Shown: positions 7,928-18,338, counted from the first letter of the stretch. The stretch: 64,000 nt of DNA from Rhodococcus sp. Leaf278 (GCF_001426085.1 NZ_LMRR01000005.1:62001-126000), one strand, 5' to 3'. Notes: a model not told the origin generated them from the sequence alone. Numbers and translations: made by a program.

Positions 7928-9592
7928 GTGCGATTGAGGACTCAAGTGCTGCTGCTGCAGGCCGCGTTGGTTGCGGTGGCGCTGGCTGTGGCCTTCGGTG
8001 TGTTCGCGATCAGTAGCGGTGAACAGGCGAGCGAGGAATACGGCGAACGTGCGTTGGCCGTTGCTCGGACGGTGGCCTCGGATCCGGAAGTCCGTTCGCT
8101 CGTAGGGCAGTTCTCGGCCGCGGATACGGCAGGCACCGATGCTGCGCCGGCCGGAGTGTTGGCCGCCGGCGCGCTGCAACGGGCGGGCGAGAGTGCGCGG
8201 GAACGCACCGATGCCTTGTTCGTCGTGATCACCGACGATCGGGGCCTGCGCCTGGCCCACCCCGATCCGACCGTCCTGGGGCAACGAGTGAGTACCGATC
8301 CGTCCGGTGCCTTGGCGGGCAACGAGGTGGTCGAGCAGGAGCGCGGCACACTGGGTGACTCCGTTCGCGCCAAAGTTCCCGTGCTGGCACTCGGTTCGGA
8401 CGACGTCGTGATCGGTGAGGTGAGTGTCGGCATCTCCACGACGGCCGTGCGGACCGAACTGGTGAAAGATCTGATCAACGGCGCACTGGTGACGGGAGCA
8501 GTGCTGCTGTTGGGTGTCCTCGGCTCGATCCTGTTGGCGCGTAGATGGAAGCGGCTGACCCTCGGGCTCGAACCCGAAGAACTGGCCGAACTCGTCCGCG
8601 AGCAGGAGGCGGTGCTGCACGGCATCGGTGAAGGCGTGGTGGCCATCGACCCCGACGGCGTGGTCACGGTTGTCAACGACGAGGCGCGCACGTTGCTGTC
8701 GATCGACGGCAAGCCCGGGATGCGTGTCGAGGACATCGGCCTGACACCCAGATTGCTCGAGGTCATCGCGTCACCGACGGCAGAACCGGTACTGGCGGCC
8801 GTGAACGAGGTCGTGGTGATCGCGGCCGCTCGAAAAGTGCTGCGCGACAATCGAGATCTCGGCACGGTGCTGACGGTGCGCGACCGAACCGATGTGGAGG
8901 CGCTGACGCGTCAGCTCGATGCCGTGCAATCGATGTCTGCCGTGCTGCGCGCGCAACGGCACGAGTTCGCGAACCGCATGCATCTGGTCAGTGGACTGCT
9001 GCACGAAGGCCACCCGAACCGCGCGTCGGAGTACATCGACGAGATTCTGGGTGTGGGACCGAGATCGGAAGCAGTCGAGGGAATCGATGCCGTGTCCGAC
9101 GACTATCTGCGTTCCTTCCTCACCGCCAAGGCTGCGCACGCCCGCGAGAGTGGGGTGCGCCTGGTGCTGGGGGAGAACACCTGGGTCGGCGGAGAACTGG
9201 TCGGACCGGTGGATGTCACCACCGTGCTGGGCAACCTGATCGACAATGCGATCGACGCGGCCCGGCTCGGGGCACGTCGACCTGCCGAGGTGGAAGTGGA
9301 ACTGGTGCAGGAAGATTCGACTCTGCACATCGTGGTCGTCGATTCGGGTGACGGCGTCTCGCTGACACCCGAGCAGGTGTTCGTCGAGGGTGTCTCGACC
9401 AAGTCGACCGCGGACACGCCCGGTGGTCGAGGTGTAGGACTGGCGCTGAGTCGACAGATCGCGCGTACCCGCGGCGGCGATGTGACGTTGGCCGATGTCG
9501 GTGGGCAGATCACGGCAGACAACGACCGCGGGGGCGCGGTGTTCATCGCCACGATTGCCGACGCACTACTGATTCAGGAAGTGACGCAATGA
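7928..9592 (+). CDS. CitA/DcuS-type sensor histidine kinase
   Basis: The 554-residue protein starts at GTG 7928. A membrane helix (8-28) is followed by an extracytoplasmic PAS-like (sCache) ligand domain (about 35-178) containing the family features ITDDRGLRLAHPDP and GSDDVVIGEVSVGI. A second helix (183-203), a cytoplasmic PAS domain (about 218-322), the H box RAQRHEFANRMH with H345, and the HATPase (N box NLIDNAIDAA, G boxes DSGDG and GGRGVGLAL) follow. The family senses C4-dicarboxylates or citrate. Its stop overlaps the regulator start (ATGA). Neighbouring CitMHS makes citrate the likely signal. Confidence 0.92.
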   Translation: MRLRTQVLLLQAALVAVALAVAFGVFAISSGEQASEEYGERALAVARTVASDPEVRSLVGQFSAADTAGTDAAPAGVLAAGALQRAGESARERTDALFVVITDDRGLRLAHPDPTVLGQRVSTDPSGALAGNEVVEQERGTLGDSVRAKVPVLALGSDDVVIGEVSVGISTTAVRTELVKDLINGALVTGAVLLLGVLGSILLARRWKRLTLGLEPEELAELVREQEAVLHGIGEGVVAIDPDGVVTVVNDEARTLLSIDGKPGMRVEDIGLTPRLLEVIASPTAEPVLAAVNEVVVIAAARKVLRDNRDLGTVLTVRDRTDVEALTRQLDAVQSMSAVLRAQRHEFANRMHLVSGLLHEGHPNRASEYIDEILGVGPRSEAVEGIDAVSDDYLRSFLTAKAAHARESGVRLVLGENTWVGGELVGPVDVTTVLGNLIDNAIDAARLGARRPAEVEVELVQEDSTLHIVVVDSGDGVSLTPEQVFVEGVSTKSTADTPGGRGVGLALSRQIARTRGGDVTLADVGGQITADNDRGGAVFIATIADALLIQEVTQ

Positions 9593-10245
9593 GAGTTCTC
9601 GTCGTCGACGACGATTTCAGGGTCGCGGATCTGCATGCGGCACTGGTGAATTCACTCGACAACTACGAGGTGGCCGCGGTGGCGACCAGTATTGCCCAGG
9701 CGCGAGAAGTGCTGGCGACGCAGACATTCGACCTCGCTCTGGTCGATGTCTACCTACCCGACGGGTCCGGTATCGATCTGGTCCGTGAGCTCCCGTGCGA
9801 CGCGGTGGTGCTGTCGGCCGCGGCGGATCAGCAGACGGTCCGCTCGGCGATGACCGCGGGTGCCTGGACGTATCTGATCAAGCCGTTCCCACGTTCGGCG
9901 CTGGTCGACAGGCTCACCGGATATCTGAATTATCGGGGTGCGCTGAATCGTTCGGAAGAGCTGACTCAGGCGGACATCGACGGAGGCCTCGACGCCCTGC
10001 GCCCGCGAGCTGCGGCACCATTGCCGATCTCGCAGTCCGTCACCCGCGATCTGGTGCTCGACGCGGTGCGCGGTACGTCCGAGCCGATGTCGGCCGGCGA
10101 AGTCGCTGCTGCAATCGGGATTTCGCGGGCGACCGCGCAACGCTACCTGGCCACCCTGGTCTCCAAGGGACGGTTGCGCATGCAGCTGCGCTACGGGTCG
10201 ACCGGGAGGCCGGAGCAGGAGTACTCGTCAGCGCCGGGTGCGTGA
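9589..10245 (+). CDS. CitB/DcuR-family response regulator
   Basis: The 218-residue protein has an N-terminal receiver with D53 (LVDVYLPDG) and K98 (YLIKPFP). A C-terminal helix-turn-helix of the DcuR/CitB kind lies at about 165-205 (SAGEVAAAIGISRATAQRYL). It is co-translated with the sensor kinase. Its last 18 bp overlap the 3' end of the convergent MFS gene. The presumed target is the promoter region 7759-7927. Confidence 0.92.
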   Translation: MRVLVVDDDFRVADLHAALVNSLDNYEVAAVATSIAQAREVLATQTFDLALVDVYLPDGSGIDLVRELPCDAVVLSAAADQQTVRSAMTAGAWTYLIKPFPRSALVDRLTGYLNYRGALNRSEELTQADIDGGLDALRPRAAAPLPISQSVTRDLVLDAVRGTSEPMSAGEVAAAIGISRATAQRYLATLVSKGRLRMQLRYGSTGRPEQEYSSAPGA

Positions 10246-11610
10246 GAACGCCACCACCGCGGCCCCGAGAACCGATATCGCGGCAGTCACCAAGGCTGCT
10301 GTGTTCCAGCCCGTCGTCAATGCCGATGCGCTGTGATTGCTCGACGGCACGGCCACCACCGCAACGACGGTGACTCCGATTGCGGATCCGACGTAGCGCG
10401 CGGTGTTGTTGGCTCCGCTGCCCATTCCGCCGCGGCCGGCGGGAACACTTGCTACCGCTTCGCGACCGAGAGCGGCGTTGAGTACTCCGCTGGAAATTCC
10501 CGCTACGAGCAATCCGGGAAGCAACCGCGGCCACGATGCGTCCTCGGACAACCCCGAGACCATCACCATTCCTAGTGCGACCCCCACCAGGCCGACGGCG
10601 AGTTGCGTCCGACCACTCACCGATGCCGGGATCCTGCGGGCCAACAGAGCGGTGACGACCGACGTGCCGGACCATCCGAAGAGCAGCACGGCGGCCCCGA
10701 GAGCATCGATTCCCAGTGCGGTGCCGACGAATCCGGGCATGTACGACATCAACGCGATGATCCCGCCGCCGGTGGCCAGTGCCGCGACGGTCGCGGCGAG
10801 GAAGGGCGGGTGCCGGAAAAGCGTCAGATCCAGCATGGCTGTTGCACTGCGCAATTCGATGATCGTGAAGGCGGCCAGCAACAGTGCGGCGAGGACGAAG
10901 AGAACGATGGGAGTGACCGCAGTCCAGCCCTGCCTGCCCTCGACCAACGCGGCCAGCAACGCGGCAATGCCCGTGGCCAACAGCAGCGCGCCCACCGGGT
11001 CGAGCCCGCGCGGGGCGTCGGACTTGGATTCCTCGACGAGTACGTGCGCGGCGACGGCCAGTGCGAGCGTGGCGACGGCAAGAATCACATAGGCCTCGCG
11101 CCAGCTTGCCCACCGATCGAGTACGGCGGCCAGCAATGGGCCGAGAGCAATGCCGGCACCGACGCTCGCGCCCCAGACTCCGCTTGCCTTGGCGCGCACG
11201 GGACCGGCGGGGTGAGTGTGGGCGATGATGCCCAGACTCGATGCGATGACCGCGGCACCGCCGAGGCCTTGAAGGATGCGGGCCAGTACGAAAATCAGCG
11301 TGTTCGGAGACACGGCACTGATCAGCGTGCCCACGGCCAATACCGCGGCCCCGAGTGCGAAGGTGCGGCGACGGCCGAAGTCGTCGGCGATGGTCCCGGT
11401 GGTGAGCAGTGCGGCGGCCAGACCGATGCTCATGGAGCTGAGAATCCAGGTGCGCCCCGCTGCGTCGGACATCAGATCGGCCGCGGTGCTGTTGATCGTG
11501 GCGAGCGGAGCGGTGAACGCCATGAGAGTGAGCAGGGTGCCGAGGGCCGCGATGGCGAGTGCTCGGGTGCTGTTCGTGGTGCTGATCGGCGTGAGTGCGC
11601 TGTCGGTCAT
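10228..11610 (-). CDS. MFS drug/proton antiporter
   Basis: The 460-residue transporter has about 12-14 helices. The loop after helix 2 reads DDFGRRR, a variant of MFS motif A, and helix 5 carries an antiporter-like motif C (GASVGAGIALGPLL). It is divergent from an HxlR regulator at 11685, a common arrangement in which the regulator controls the pump in response to an electrophile or quinone. The substrate is unknown. Confidence 0.87.
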   Translation of the reverse strand: MTDSALTPISTTNSTRALAIAALGTLLTLMAFTAPLATINSTAADLMSDAAGRTWILSSMSIGLAAALLTTGTIADDFGRRRTFALGAAVLAVGTLISAVSPNTLIFVLARILQGLGGAAVIASSLGIIAHTHPAGPVRAKASGVWGASVGAGIALGPLLAAVLDRWASWREAYVILAVATLALAVAAHVLVEESKSDAPRGLDPVGALLLATGIAALLAALVEGRQGWTAVTPIVLFVLAALLLAAFTIIELRSATAMLDLTLFRHPPFLAATVAALATGGGIIALMSYMPGFVGTALGIDALGAAVLLFGWSGTSVVTALLARRIPASVSGRTQLAVGLVGVALGMVMVSGLSEDASWPRLLPGLLVAGISSGVLNAALGREAVASVPAGRGGMGSGANNTARYVGSAIGVTVVAVVAVPSSNHSASALTTGWNTAALVTAAISVLGAAVVAFSRTRR

Positions 11611-11684
11611 CGTTGTCCTTTTGGTCTGGTGATCGAACTGTAAACGCCCAACTTGGTTCGGTCAACAGACTGTACGATTGCCAC

Positions 11685-12209
11685 ATGGCTCTCGGAATCG
11701 ACTACGCCCGCCAGGACTGTTCCCTGGCCCGGGCTCTGGAACTGGTCGGCGAGCGGTGGACCATGCTCATCGTGCGCGACTGCTTCTTCGGAGTCCGACG
11801 CTTCGGCGATTTCCAGGTTCACCTCGACATTTCCAAGGCAGTTCTGGCCCAACGCCTCGGTGCGCTGGTCGACGCGGGACTACTCGAGCGGCAAGCCCGA
11901 GCCCTCGACGGCGGACACGACGACTACGTCCCGACGCCCGCCCTTGAAGGACTGTGGCCGGCTGTCTTCGCCCTGAACTACTGGGGCGAGGAACAGGCCG
12001 CGAAACCGGCCGGGAAGCGTCGAAAATTTCTTCATGCGCCCTGCGGAACCGACCTCGGACCTCTGGGAATGTGTCCCGAATGCGGAGTTGCGCCCGGGCC
12101 ACACGACATCGACACCGACGTCGGCCCCGGCTACGACCCGGACACCCGATCCGACGAGGTGTCGATGCAGCTACGGACGCGTCGACGCTTGCTCGAGCCT
12201 CTGCGCTGA
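11685..12209 (+). CDS. HxlR-family transcriptional regulator
   Basis: The 174-residue protein starts at ATG 11685. It contains the HxlR winged helix (CSLARALELVGERWTMLI through about residue 90, with the usual FGDFQVHLDISKAVLAQRL). It also has an extended C-terminal part with four cysteines (HAPCG and GMCPECGV), which could bind a metal. Divergent orientation from the MFS pump across a 74-bp gap suggests it controls that pump. An ORF beginning upstream at 11595 would overlap the MFS start and is not needed. Confidence 0.88.
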   Translation: MALGIDYARQDCSLARALELVGERWTMLIVRDCFFGVRRFGDFQVHLDISKAVLAQRLGALVDAGLLERQARALDGGHDDYVPTPALEGLWPAVFALNYWGEEQAAKPAGKRRKFLHAPCGTDLGPLGMCPECGVAPGPHDIDTDVGPGYDPDTRSDEVSMQLRTRRRLLEPLR

Positions 12210-12219
12210 GCGAGGTGCG

Positions 12220-12645
12220 TCAGTTCGGGACCTGAGCTTCGTGCCCGAGGTGGCGTAGCGCTGCTCGGAGCTTGGCCGCGGCCTCGTCCTGTGATTCTGC
12301 GGAAGGGTTCGGATCGGCCCCGGAGATGTCGAAGTTACCCATGTCGTAGGCCGGGAACACGTGCAGATGCAGGTGCGGCACCTCCAGCCCGGCGATCAGC
12401 AGACCCGCGCGAGGTGCGTCGAACGCAGTCCGGACGGCCTGACCGATGATCTGTGCAACGGCGGTGATCTTGGCGAACACGGCACCGTCGACGTCCTGCC
12501 ACTGGTCGATCTCCTCGCGCGGAACCACCAACGTGTGGCCCTGCGTGACCGGCGCGATCGTCAGAAACGCCACGACGTCGTCGTCCTGCCAGACGAACCG
12601 TCCCGGAATCTCGCCGGCGATGATCTTGCTGAAAATGGAAGCCAT
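12220..12645 (-). CDS. HIT-family nucleotide hydrolase
   Basis: The 141-residue protein starts at ATG 12645. It has the histidine-triad motif HLHLHVFP and the HIT N-terminal pattern [16 protein letters not shown] proteins hydrolyse AMP-linked substrates such as AMP-lysine or Ap4A in the cytoplasm. It stands alone, convergent with the HxlR gene (10 bp apart) and divergent from the glycosyltransferase operon. A second HIT gene lies at 24531. Confidence 0.93.
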   Translation of the reverse strand: MASIFSKIIAGEIPGRFVWQDDDVVAFLTIAPVTQGHTLVVPREEIDQWQDVDGAVFAKITAVAQIIGQAVRTAFDAPRAGLLIAGLEVPHLHLHVFPAYDMGNFDISGADPNPSAESQDEAAAKLRAALRHLGHEAQVPN

Positions 12646-12734
12646 GGGAACAGGATGCCTTACTGGCTTATCTCCCAGCCGATTGCCAGGTTTATCGCAG
12701 GGTGGGTCCAGCTCCGGGCCCGAGTCTGGTGCCC

Positions 12735-13991
12735 ATGACAACGAACTCCCTCGCTCGAGCAGCAGGCCAGCGGCCCGGCTCGAACGCCACGGCCACGCTC
12801 GAGGTGGTCATCCCGGTCTACAACGAAGAGGCAGACCTCGAACAGTGCATTCGTCGTCTCCACGAGCATCTCGACGACCGAATCCCGTTCCGGTCCCGCA
12901 TCACGATTGCCGACAACGCCAGTACCGATGGAACGCTCGCTGTTGCTCATCGGCTCGCCGACGAGATCGACGGAGTCGGAGTTCGTCATCTGGACGAGAA
13001 GGGTCGCGGCCGCGCGCTCAAGGCAGTGTGGTCCACGTCGGACGCCGACGTGGTGGCCTACATGGACGTCGATCTCTCCACCGATCTGAATGCGTTGATG
13101 CCGCTCATCGCACCCCTGATGTCGGGCCACTCGGACCTTGCCATCGGGTCTCGACTGAACCGATCGTCTCGGGTGGTTCGCGGAGCCAAGCGTGAATTCA
13201 TCTCGCGCAGTTACAATCTCATTCTGCGCACCTCGCTGCGTGCGCGATTCTCGGACGCACAGTGCGGCTTCAAGGCCATGCGTACCGATGTTGCACGGAA
13301 GCTGCTCCCGCTGGTCGAAGACACCGGATGGTTCTTCGACACCGAACTGCTGGTCATCGCAGAAAAAGTGGGCCTGCGTATTCACGAGGTGCCCGTCGAC
13401 TGGGTCGACGACCCGAACAGCAGCGTCAACATCGTCGACACCGCCGTCAAGGACCTGCAGGGATGCTGGCGCGTCGGCCGTGCCCTCGCAACCGGTGTAC
13501 TGCCGGTCGCTGAACTACGTCGAAGCCTGGGACGGGAGCCGCTCGTGCCCGGTGTGCCGCACGGAATGATCAGCCAAATGGTGCGATTCGGCATCATCGG
13601 TATCGCGAGCACCATCGCCTATGCACTGCTGTATCTCGTGCTGCACTCGCTGATCGGCGCACAAGCAGCGAACTTCTTCGGGCTGTTGATCACCGCGGTA
13701 CTCAACACTGCGGCCAACCGCGCCTTCACCTTCGGCGTCCGCGGGTCCGAGGGGGCCGGGAAGCATCAGCTCCAGGGATTGGTGATCTTCGGCTTCGCGC
13801 TGCTGGTGACCAGTGGGTCGCTGGCGGTGCTGCACGCCTGGGTTCCCGATGTGTCCCGGCACACCGAGCTCGCCGTCCTTGTTGTCGCCAATCTCGTGGC
13901 CACGGTATGCCGATTCGTCGCGTTGCGGTGGGTCTTCGGTAGCTCCGACGCTGTGGTCGTGCGGTCGGCCGGTTCGGAGAAGGACCTGTGA
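12735..13991 (+). CDS. Fused family 2 glycosyltransferase and GtrA-like flippase
   Basis: The protein has 418 residues from ATG 12735. The N-terminal half (about 20-260) is a GT2 domain of the dolichol-phosphate-mannose synthase type, with VVIPVYNEE, the metal motif YMDVDLSTD and CGFKAMR. The C-terminal part (about 285-405) has four membrane helices of the GtrA family ([22 protein letters not shown]). Such fusions make and flip a polyprenyl-phosphate sugar for extracytoplasmic transfer. The next gene overlaps by 4 bp and encodes a membrane glycosyltransferase that would use it. Confidence 0.93.
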   Translation: MTTNSLARAAGQRPGSNATATLEVVIPVYNEEADLEQCIRRLHEHLDDRIPFRSRITIADNASTDGTLAVAHRLADEIDGVGVRHLDEKGRGRALKAVWSTSDADVVAYMDVDLSTDLNALMPLIAPLMSGHSDLAIGSRLNRSSRVVRGAKREFISRSYNLILRTSLRARFSDAQCGFKAMRTDVARKLLPLVEDTGWFFDTELLVIAEKVGLRIHEVPVDWVDDPNSSVNIVDTAVKDLQGCWRVGRALATGVLPVAELRRSLGREPLVPGVPHGMISQMVRFGIIGIASTIAYALLYLVLHSLIGAQAANFFGLLITAVLNTAANRAFTFGVRGSEGAGKHQLQGLVIFGFALLVTSGSLAVLHAWVPDVSRHTELAVLVVANLVATVCRFVALRWVFGSSDAVVVRSAGSEKDL

Positions 13992-16000
13992 CGGCAACGA
14001 TCGAGCGGCCCTCCGCGGCGGCACCGTCGGCACCCGTGACGTCCCCGCGGTGGGAATGGGCCGGGCTGGTCGTGTTGCTCGTCGGGACCGCAGTCGCCTA
14101 CATCTGGGGCCTCGGAGCCTCCGGTTGGGCCAACTCGTTCTATTCCGCTGCGATACAGGCGGGTTCGGTGTCGTGGAAAGCCTTCTTCTTCGGATCCTCC
14201 GACGCCGCCAACTCGATCACGGTCGACAAGCCCCCGATGTCGCTGTGGTTGATGTCGTTGTCGGTGCGCATCTTCGGGTTGAACTCTTGGGCAATGCTGG
14301 TGCCGCAAGCGCTCCTCGGAGTCGCCTCGGTGGCTCTGCTTCGTGCCACCGTCAAGAGACGATTCGGCGGAGCGGCCGGTCTGCTCGCAGGCATGGTGTT
14401 GGCCCTCACCCCCGTTGCTGCACTGATGTTTCGGTTCAACAACCCCGATGCGTTGCTCGTGTTGCTCATGATCGCCTCGGTGTGGGCGCTGCTGCGAGGC
14501 GTCGAGACCGGAAAGACCAAGTGGCTGTTGATCACCGGCATGTTCGTCGGATTCGGATTCCTCACCAAGCAACTCCAGGTGATGCTGGTCGTGCAGCCTC
14601 TGGCACTGACCTACCTGATCGCCGGGCCGCCGAAATTCCCGACCCGAGTGCTGCAGCTCTTCGGTGCACTGGGCGCACTGATCGTCTCGGCCGGATGGTG
14701 GATTCTGATCGTGGAGTTCTGGCCGGCATCGTCCCGGCCGTGGGTCGGCGGATCGCAGAACAATTCGATCCTCGAACTCACGCTCGGCTACAACGGATTC
14801 GGCCGTCTCAGCGGTGACGAGACCGGAAGTGTCACACCGGGCGGCGGGGGAGCAGGCGGAGGCGGTTCGATGTGGGGGGAGACCGGCATCTTCCGCATGT
14901 TCGACGCCTCCCAGGGCGGCCAGATCGCGTGGTTCATCCCGGCTGCCCTGATTCTGCTGGTTGCCGGACTCGTGTTGTGCGGCAGAGCACCTCGCACCGA
15001 CGGGCAGCGAGCATCGCTGATCGTGTGGGGTTCCTGGTTGCTCGTCACCGGGCTGACGTTCAGCTTCATGGCCGGAATCTTCCACTCGTACTACACCGTT
15101 GCGCTGTCGCCCGCGGTCGCCGCTGTTGTCGGAATCGGCAGTGTGGTGTTGTGGCGACGACGCGATGCGTACTGGGTCCGTATCGCGATGGCCGTCGCGG
15201 TGGCGTCGACCGTGGCGATGGCGTGGGTGTTGCTGGGCCGCAGCGAGAGTTTCGTGCCGTGGCTGAAGTGGGCGATTCTCGTCGTCGGAGTTCTCGCTGT
15301 TGTGGCGCTGCTGATTCCGGCGCTGACCCGCGGCAGGCTTGCGGCAGTGTCGATTCTGGCGGTGATGTTCGCCGGGCTCGCCGGGCCGACGGCCTACGCA
15401 GTCGACACGATCGGCACACCACACACGGGGTCCATCGTCTCGGCCGGTCCGAATACCGGAATGCGCGGATTCGGCGGTATGGGAGAGGGTCGCCGAGGGC
15501 AGGGTGGGTTGCCAGGTGGGATGCAGCTGCCTGCCGGTGTCCAGCTGCCGGCGGGTATGCAGCCGCCGGCGGGATTCCCGGGTCAGGCAGGGTCTCCCGG
15601 CCAGATGCCGGGCGGTGTCGAGATGGGCGGCATGGGCGGTGGAATGGGTGGTCTTCTCGAAGGCAGTGAGCCGACCACCGCGATCACCGAGATGCTCGAG
15701 CAGGACGCGAGCTCCTACACCTGGGTGGCAGCGGCAATCGGAGCCAATACGGCGGCCGGCTATCAACTGGCCACCGAAGACCCCGTCATGCCCGTCGGTG
15801 GGTTCAACGGCACCGACCCTTCGCCGACCCTCGAGGAGTTCCAGCACTACGTCGCGGACGGACGGATCCACTTTTTCGTCGGCGGCGGCGGGATGCGGGG
15901 GATGGAATCGGGTAGCTCGGCCGCGATCTCGGCCTGGGTCACCGACAACTTCACCGCGACCACGATCGACAACGTGACGTTGTACGACCTCACGCAGTAA
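13988..16000 (+). CDS. Membrane glycosyltransferase, GT39/ArnT-like (YkcB type)
   Basis: The 670-residue protein has about 11 N-terminal membrane helices. The first periplasmic loop carries the family features [10 protein letters not shown], expected to hold the catalytic acid. Two low-complexity parts stand out: a Gly loop near residue 280 and a Gly/Met/Pro-rich segment of about 60 residues (about 490-555) with repeated [18 protein letters not shown]-terminal soluble domain follows (about 560-670). It is coupled to the polyprenyl-phosphate sugar synthase/flippase before it, so it probably transfers that sugar to a cell-envelope acceptor. Acceptor and sugar are unknown. Confidence 0.88.
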   Translation: MTATIERPSAAAPSAPVTSPRWEWAGLVVLLVGTAVAYIWGLGASGWANSFYSAAIQAGSVSWKAFFFGSSDAANSITVDKPPMSLWLMSLSVRIFGLNSWAMLVPQALLGVASVALLRATVKRRFGGAAGLLAGMVLALTPVAALMFRFNNPDALLVLLMIASVWALLRGVETGKTKWLLITGMFVGFGFLTKQLQVMLVVQPLALTYLIAGPPKFPTRVLQLFGALGALIVSAGWWILIVEFWPASSRPWVGGSQNNSILELTLGYNGFGRLSGDETGSVTPGGGGAGGGGSMWGETGIFRMFDASQGGQIAWFIPAALILLVAGLVLCGRAPRTDGQRASLIVWGSWLLVTGLTFSFMAGIFHSYYTVALSPAVAAVVGIGSVVLWRRRDAYWVRIAMAVAVASTVAMAWVLLGRSESFVPWLKWAILVVGVLAVVALLIPALTRGRLAAVSILAVMFAGLAGPTAYAVDTIGTPHTGSIVSAGPNTGMRGFGGMGEGRRGQGGLPGGMQLPAGVQLPAGMQPPAGFPGQAGSPGQMPGGVEMGGMGGGMGGLLEGSEPTTAITEMLEQDASSYTWVAAAIGANTAAGYQLATEDPVMPVGGFNGTDPSPTLEEFQHYVADGRIHFFVGGGGMRGMESGSSAAISAWVTDNFTATTIDNVTLYDLTQ

Positions 16001-16021
16001 CTACCGAACCACCACGAGAGA

Positions 16022-16047
16022 GCCCCGCACCGCGACAGGTGCGGGGC
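16022..16047 (+). terminator. Rho-independent-like hairpin after the glycosyltransferase operon
   Basis: Perfect 10-bp GC-rich arms GCCCCGCACC and GGTGCGGGGC enclose a 6-nt loop, followed by a short T run (GCTTTCG). It lies 21 bp after the stop and before purD. Confidence 0.8.
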
Positions 16048-16079
16048 GCTTTCGCGTCGAGCAGATAGTCTGTTGCACT

Positions 16080-17330
16080 GTGCGCGTACTAGTCATTGGT
16101 TCCGGTGCTCGTGAGCACGCCCTTCTACTTGCGTTGAAAGCCGACTCGTCGGTCGAGAAGCTCTTCGTGGCTCCCGGCAACGCAGGTACCGCGAAGCTCG
16201 CCGAGCAGCACGCGGTCGACGTCGCCTCCGGGGAAGCGGTGACCGCGCTGGCGAAGAAGATCGAGGCCGATCTCGTGGTCATCGGACCCGAGGTGCCCTT
16301 GGTTCTCGGGGTCGCCGACGCACTCCGCGAGGCGGGCATTGCCGCGTTCGGCCCCTCCGCCGACGCCGCGCGCATCGAGGGATCCAAGGCGTTCGCCAAG
16401 GACGTGATGGCTGCCGCCGGTGTCCGCACCGCGCACAGCGAAATAGTCGACTCGCCCGCATTGCTGGACGCCGCCCTCGACCGCTTCGGTCCGCACTGGG
16501 TGGTCAAGGACGACGGTCTGGCCGCGGGCAAAGGCGTCGTCGTCACCACCGATCGCCTCATCGCTCGCGATCATGCTGCCGAGCTTCTCGAGAACGGTCA
16601 CCCGGTACTCCTCGAGTCGTTCCTCGACGGCCCCGAGGTTTCCCTGTTCTGCCTTGTCGACGGCGAGACAGTGGTGCCGCTGCTGCCCGCGCAGGACCAC
16701 AAACGCGTCGGCGATGGAGATACCGGGCCCAACACCGGCGGCATGGGTGCGTACACCCCGTTGCCGTGGTTGCCGGCGGACGCGGTCGAGGACATCGTGC
16801 GCGATGTGGTGAAACCCGTTGCCGCCGAGATGGTGAAGCGCGGCGTGCCGTTCTCCGGACTGCTGTATGCAGGCCTGGCGATGGGAGCCGACGGGCCGGC
16901 CGTCGTCGAATTCAATTGTCGCTTCGGTGATCCCGAGACCCAAGCGGTGCTCGCGCTGCTCGATTCACCCCTCGGTGAGGCGCTGAACGCGACGGCAACC
17001 GGGACCCTTGCGTCGCTGCCGCCGCTGCGCTGGAAAGACGGCGCGGCTGTCACCGTCGTCATCGCTGCCGAGAACTACCCCGGTCGGCCGCGTATCGGTG
17101 ACGAGATCCTCGGCTCCGACGGCGCAGGCGTCCTGCATGCAGGTACTGCGGTCAAGGACGGAGTGGTGGTGTCTGCGGGCGGACGCGTGTTGAGCGTGGT
17201 CGGCACCGGATTCGATCTCACCGCCGCCCGAGACGATGCCTACTCCCGAATTGCTGGAATCCGCTTGCCGGGCAGTCATTTCCGTACGGACATCGGACTG
17301 GCTGCAGTGGAAGGTCGTATCTCGCTTTAG
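16080..17330 (+). CDS. purD: Phosphoribosylamine-glycine ligase
   Basis: The 416-residue protein starts at GTG 16080 and spans the full PurD length. It has the N-terminal [12 protein letters not shown]-grasp motifs [13 protein letters not shown] and GGMGAYTP, and the C-terminal strand motif for the ligase fold. It catalyses ATP-dependent joining of 5-phosphoribosylamine and glycine, the second step of purine synthesis. purB (22238) and purC (62009) lie downstream on the same strand, as in mycobacterial genomes but with much longer spacing before purC. Confidence 0.97.
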   Translation: MRVLVIGSGAREHALLLALKADSSVEKLFVAPGNAGTAKLAEQHAVDVASGEAVTALAKKIEADLVVIGPEVPLVLGVADALREAGIAAFGPSADAARIEGSKAFAKDVMAAAGVRTAHSEIVDSPALLDAALDRFGPHWVVKDDGLAAGKGVVVTTDRLIARDHAAELLENGHPVLLESFLDGPEVSLFCLVDGETVVPLLPAQDHKRVGDGDTGPNTGGMGAYTPLPWLPADAVEDIVRDVVKPVAAEMVKRGVPFSGLLYAGLAMGADGPAVVEFNCRFGDPETQAVLALLDSPLGEALNATATGTLASLPPLRWKDGAAVTVVIAAENYPGRPRIGDEILGSDGAGVLHAGTAVKDGVVVSAGGRVLSVVGTGFDLTAARDDAYSRIAGIRLPGSHFRTDIGLAAVEGRISL

Positions 17331-17352
17331 GCGTGCTGCGTCGGCGGTGCGC

Positions 17353-17416
17353 TGAGTGTCCACAATTTCGCCTACCACACGGGATCCCGTGTGTCGGCCG
17401 AAAAAGTGGACACTCA
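17353..17416. repeat. 64-bp palindromic element, copy 1
   Basis: The element is a near-palindrome. The outer 11-bp arms TGAGTGTCCAC (17353-17363) and GTGGACACTCA (17406-17416) are exact inverted copies. The centre is an 18-bp perfect palindrome around GGGATCCC (17376-17393), and the intervening arms are only partly complementary. A second 64-bp copy with the same outer arms and centre lies at 18336-18399, just beyond the DUF559 gene. It starts 23 bp after the purD stop. Confidence 0.85.
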
Positions 17417-17422
17417 CGTCAG

Positions 17423-17450
17423 TTGTCCACAGGTAGCAGCGTTATCCACA
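17423..17450 (+). other. Pair of DnaA-box-like 9-mers
   Basis: TTGTCCACA (17423-17431) and TTATCCACA (17442-17450) stand in direct orientation 10 bp apart, between palindrome copy 1 and the DUF559 gene. The second equals the classical DnaA box and the first a common actinobacterial variant. They could be true DnaA sites, part of the DUF559 promoter, or degenerate relatives of the palindrome arm sequence GTGTCCAC. Confidence 0.4.
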
Positions 17451-17501
17451 TTTCTCGAATCGCTCGCCCACGAGTGGATTTCCGACGCCAGGCTGTAGTC
17501 C

Positions 17502-18338
17502 ATGGGGGTATACACGAGGCAGCAGCTGTTGGACACCGGCGTCAGCGAGGGCGCAATTGCGTATCGGACGAGAGCCGGCACACTGACCAGGCTGCTTCCG
17601 AGCATCTACTGCACCGGCGAACCGACGTACCGGGACCGGTGCGTCGCCGCTACGATCTGGCAACCTCACGCAGTGCTGAGCCATCTCGCTGCGGCGTGGT
17701 GGTGGAATTTGCTCGAGCACGAACCCGATCACGTGGACATCACAGTTCCTCGCACGTCGAGAACTCGCGGTCCGAAGTGGCTGCGGGCGTACCGACGCAG
17801 TCTCACCGAGTCGAGCTTCGCGGACGGTCTGCCGGTGGTGACCATCGAGCAGTCCATCGTCGACGTCGCTGTGTCGCTGACCCGGCCCGAATTGGAGCAG
17901 TTCTTCGACTCTGCGCTGAGCCGCGCGGTGAGCTGGCGCGGGGTCGCGAGGCAATGCGAGAAGTCGGCCGGGATGGCCGGCATCACCGAGGTGAGAAGGC
18001 AGCTGCGACTGTGTTGCCCGCGGACTCTGTCCGAACCCGAACGCTTGGTGGCTCGGGCACTCACGGCGGCGGGCTACTTCCTCGAGATCAACGCGGAGGT
18101 GGGGCCCTACTACGCGGATCTGATGGACCGTCGCGCTCGGGTGATCGTCGAAATCGATGGACGTGAATTCCACAGCGCACCGGGTGTGTTCACCAACGAC
18201 CGCGTGCGCCAGAATGCTCTGCAACTCGACGGCTGGCTGGTGTTGCGTTATTCGGCGGCGATGGTGCTGACCGACCTGGATTATGTGGTGCGGCAGATCG
18301 TCGACACCGTACGACGTCGCCGGAAGGCACTGACGTGA
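17502..18338 (+). CDS. DUF559 (Vsr-like endonuclease fold) protein with AbiEi-like N-terminus
   Basis: The 278-residue protein has an N-terminal winged-helix region resembling AbiEi antitoxin domains (YTRQQLLDTGVSEGAI). A C-terminal DUF559 domain follows (about 195-270) with the nuclease-like core VEIDGREFHSAPGVFTNDR and RYSAAMVLTDL. DUF559 belongs to the restriction-endonuclease-like/Vsr superfamily, and these proteins are common, often multicopy and of unknown role in actinobacteria. The gene is framed by two 64-bp palindromes, and its TGA stop is the first three bases of copy 2. No toxin partner is adjacent. Confidence 0.85.
   Translation: MGVYTRQQLLDTGVSEGAIAYRTRAGTLTRLLPSIYCTGEPTYRDRCVAATIWQPHAVLSHLAAAWWWNLLEHEPDHVDITVPRTSRTRGPKWLRAYRRSLTESSFADGLPVVTIEQSIVDVAVSLTRPELEQFFDSALSRAVSWRGVARQCEKSAGMAGITEVRRQLRLCCPRTLSEPERLVARALTAAGYFLEINAEVGPYYADLMDRRARVIVEIDGREFHSAPGVFTNDRVRQNALQLDGWLVLRYSAAMVLTDLDYVVRQIVDTVRRRRKALT

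Noticed and set aside
12702..12734. Upstream start for the glycosyltransferase fusion
   Set aside because: It adds 11 residues ([11 protein letters not shown]) not expected in the family and comes closer to the divergent HIT promoter. The ATG at 12735 is preferred.
13766..15871. 701-codon minus-strand open frame opposite the glycosyltransferase
   Set aside because: It is low-complexity in composition, has no motifs, and the plus strand has clear GtrA and GT39 features.
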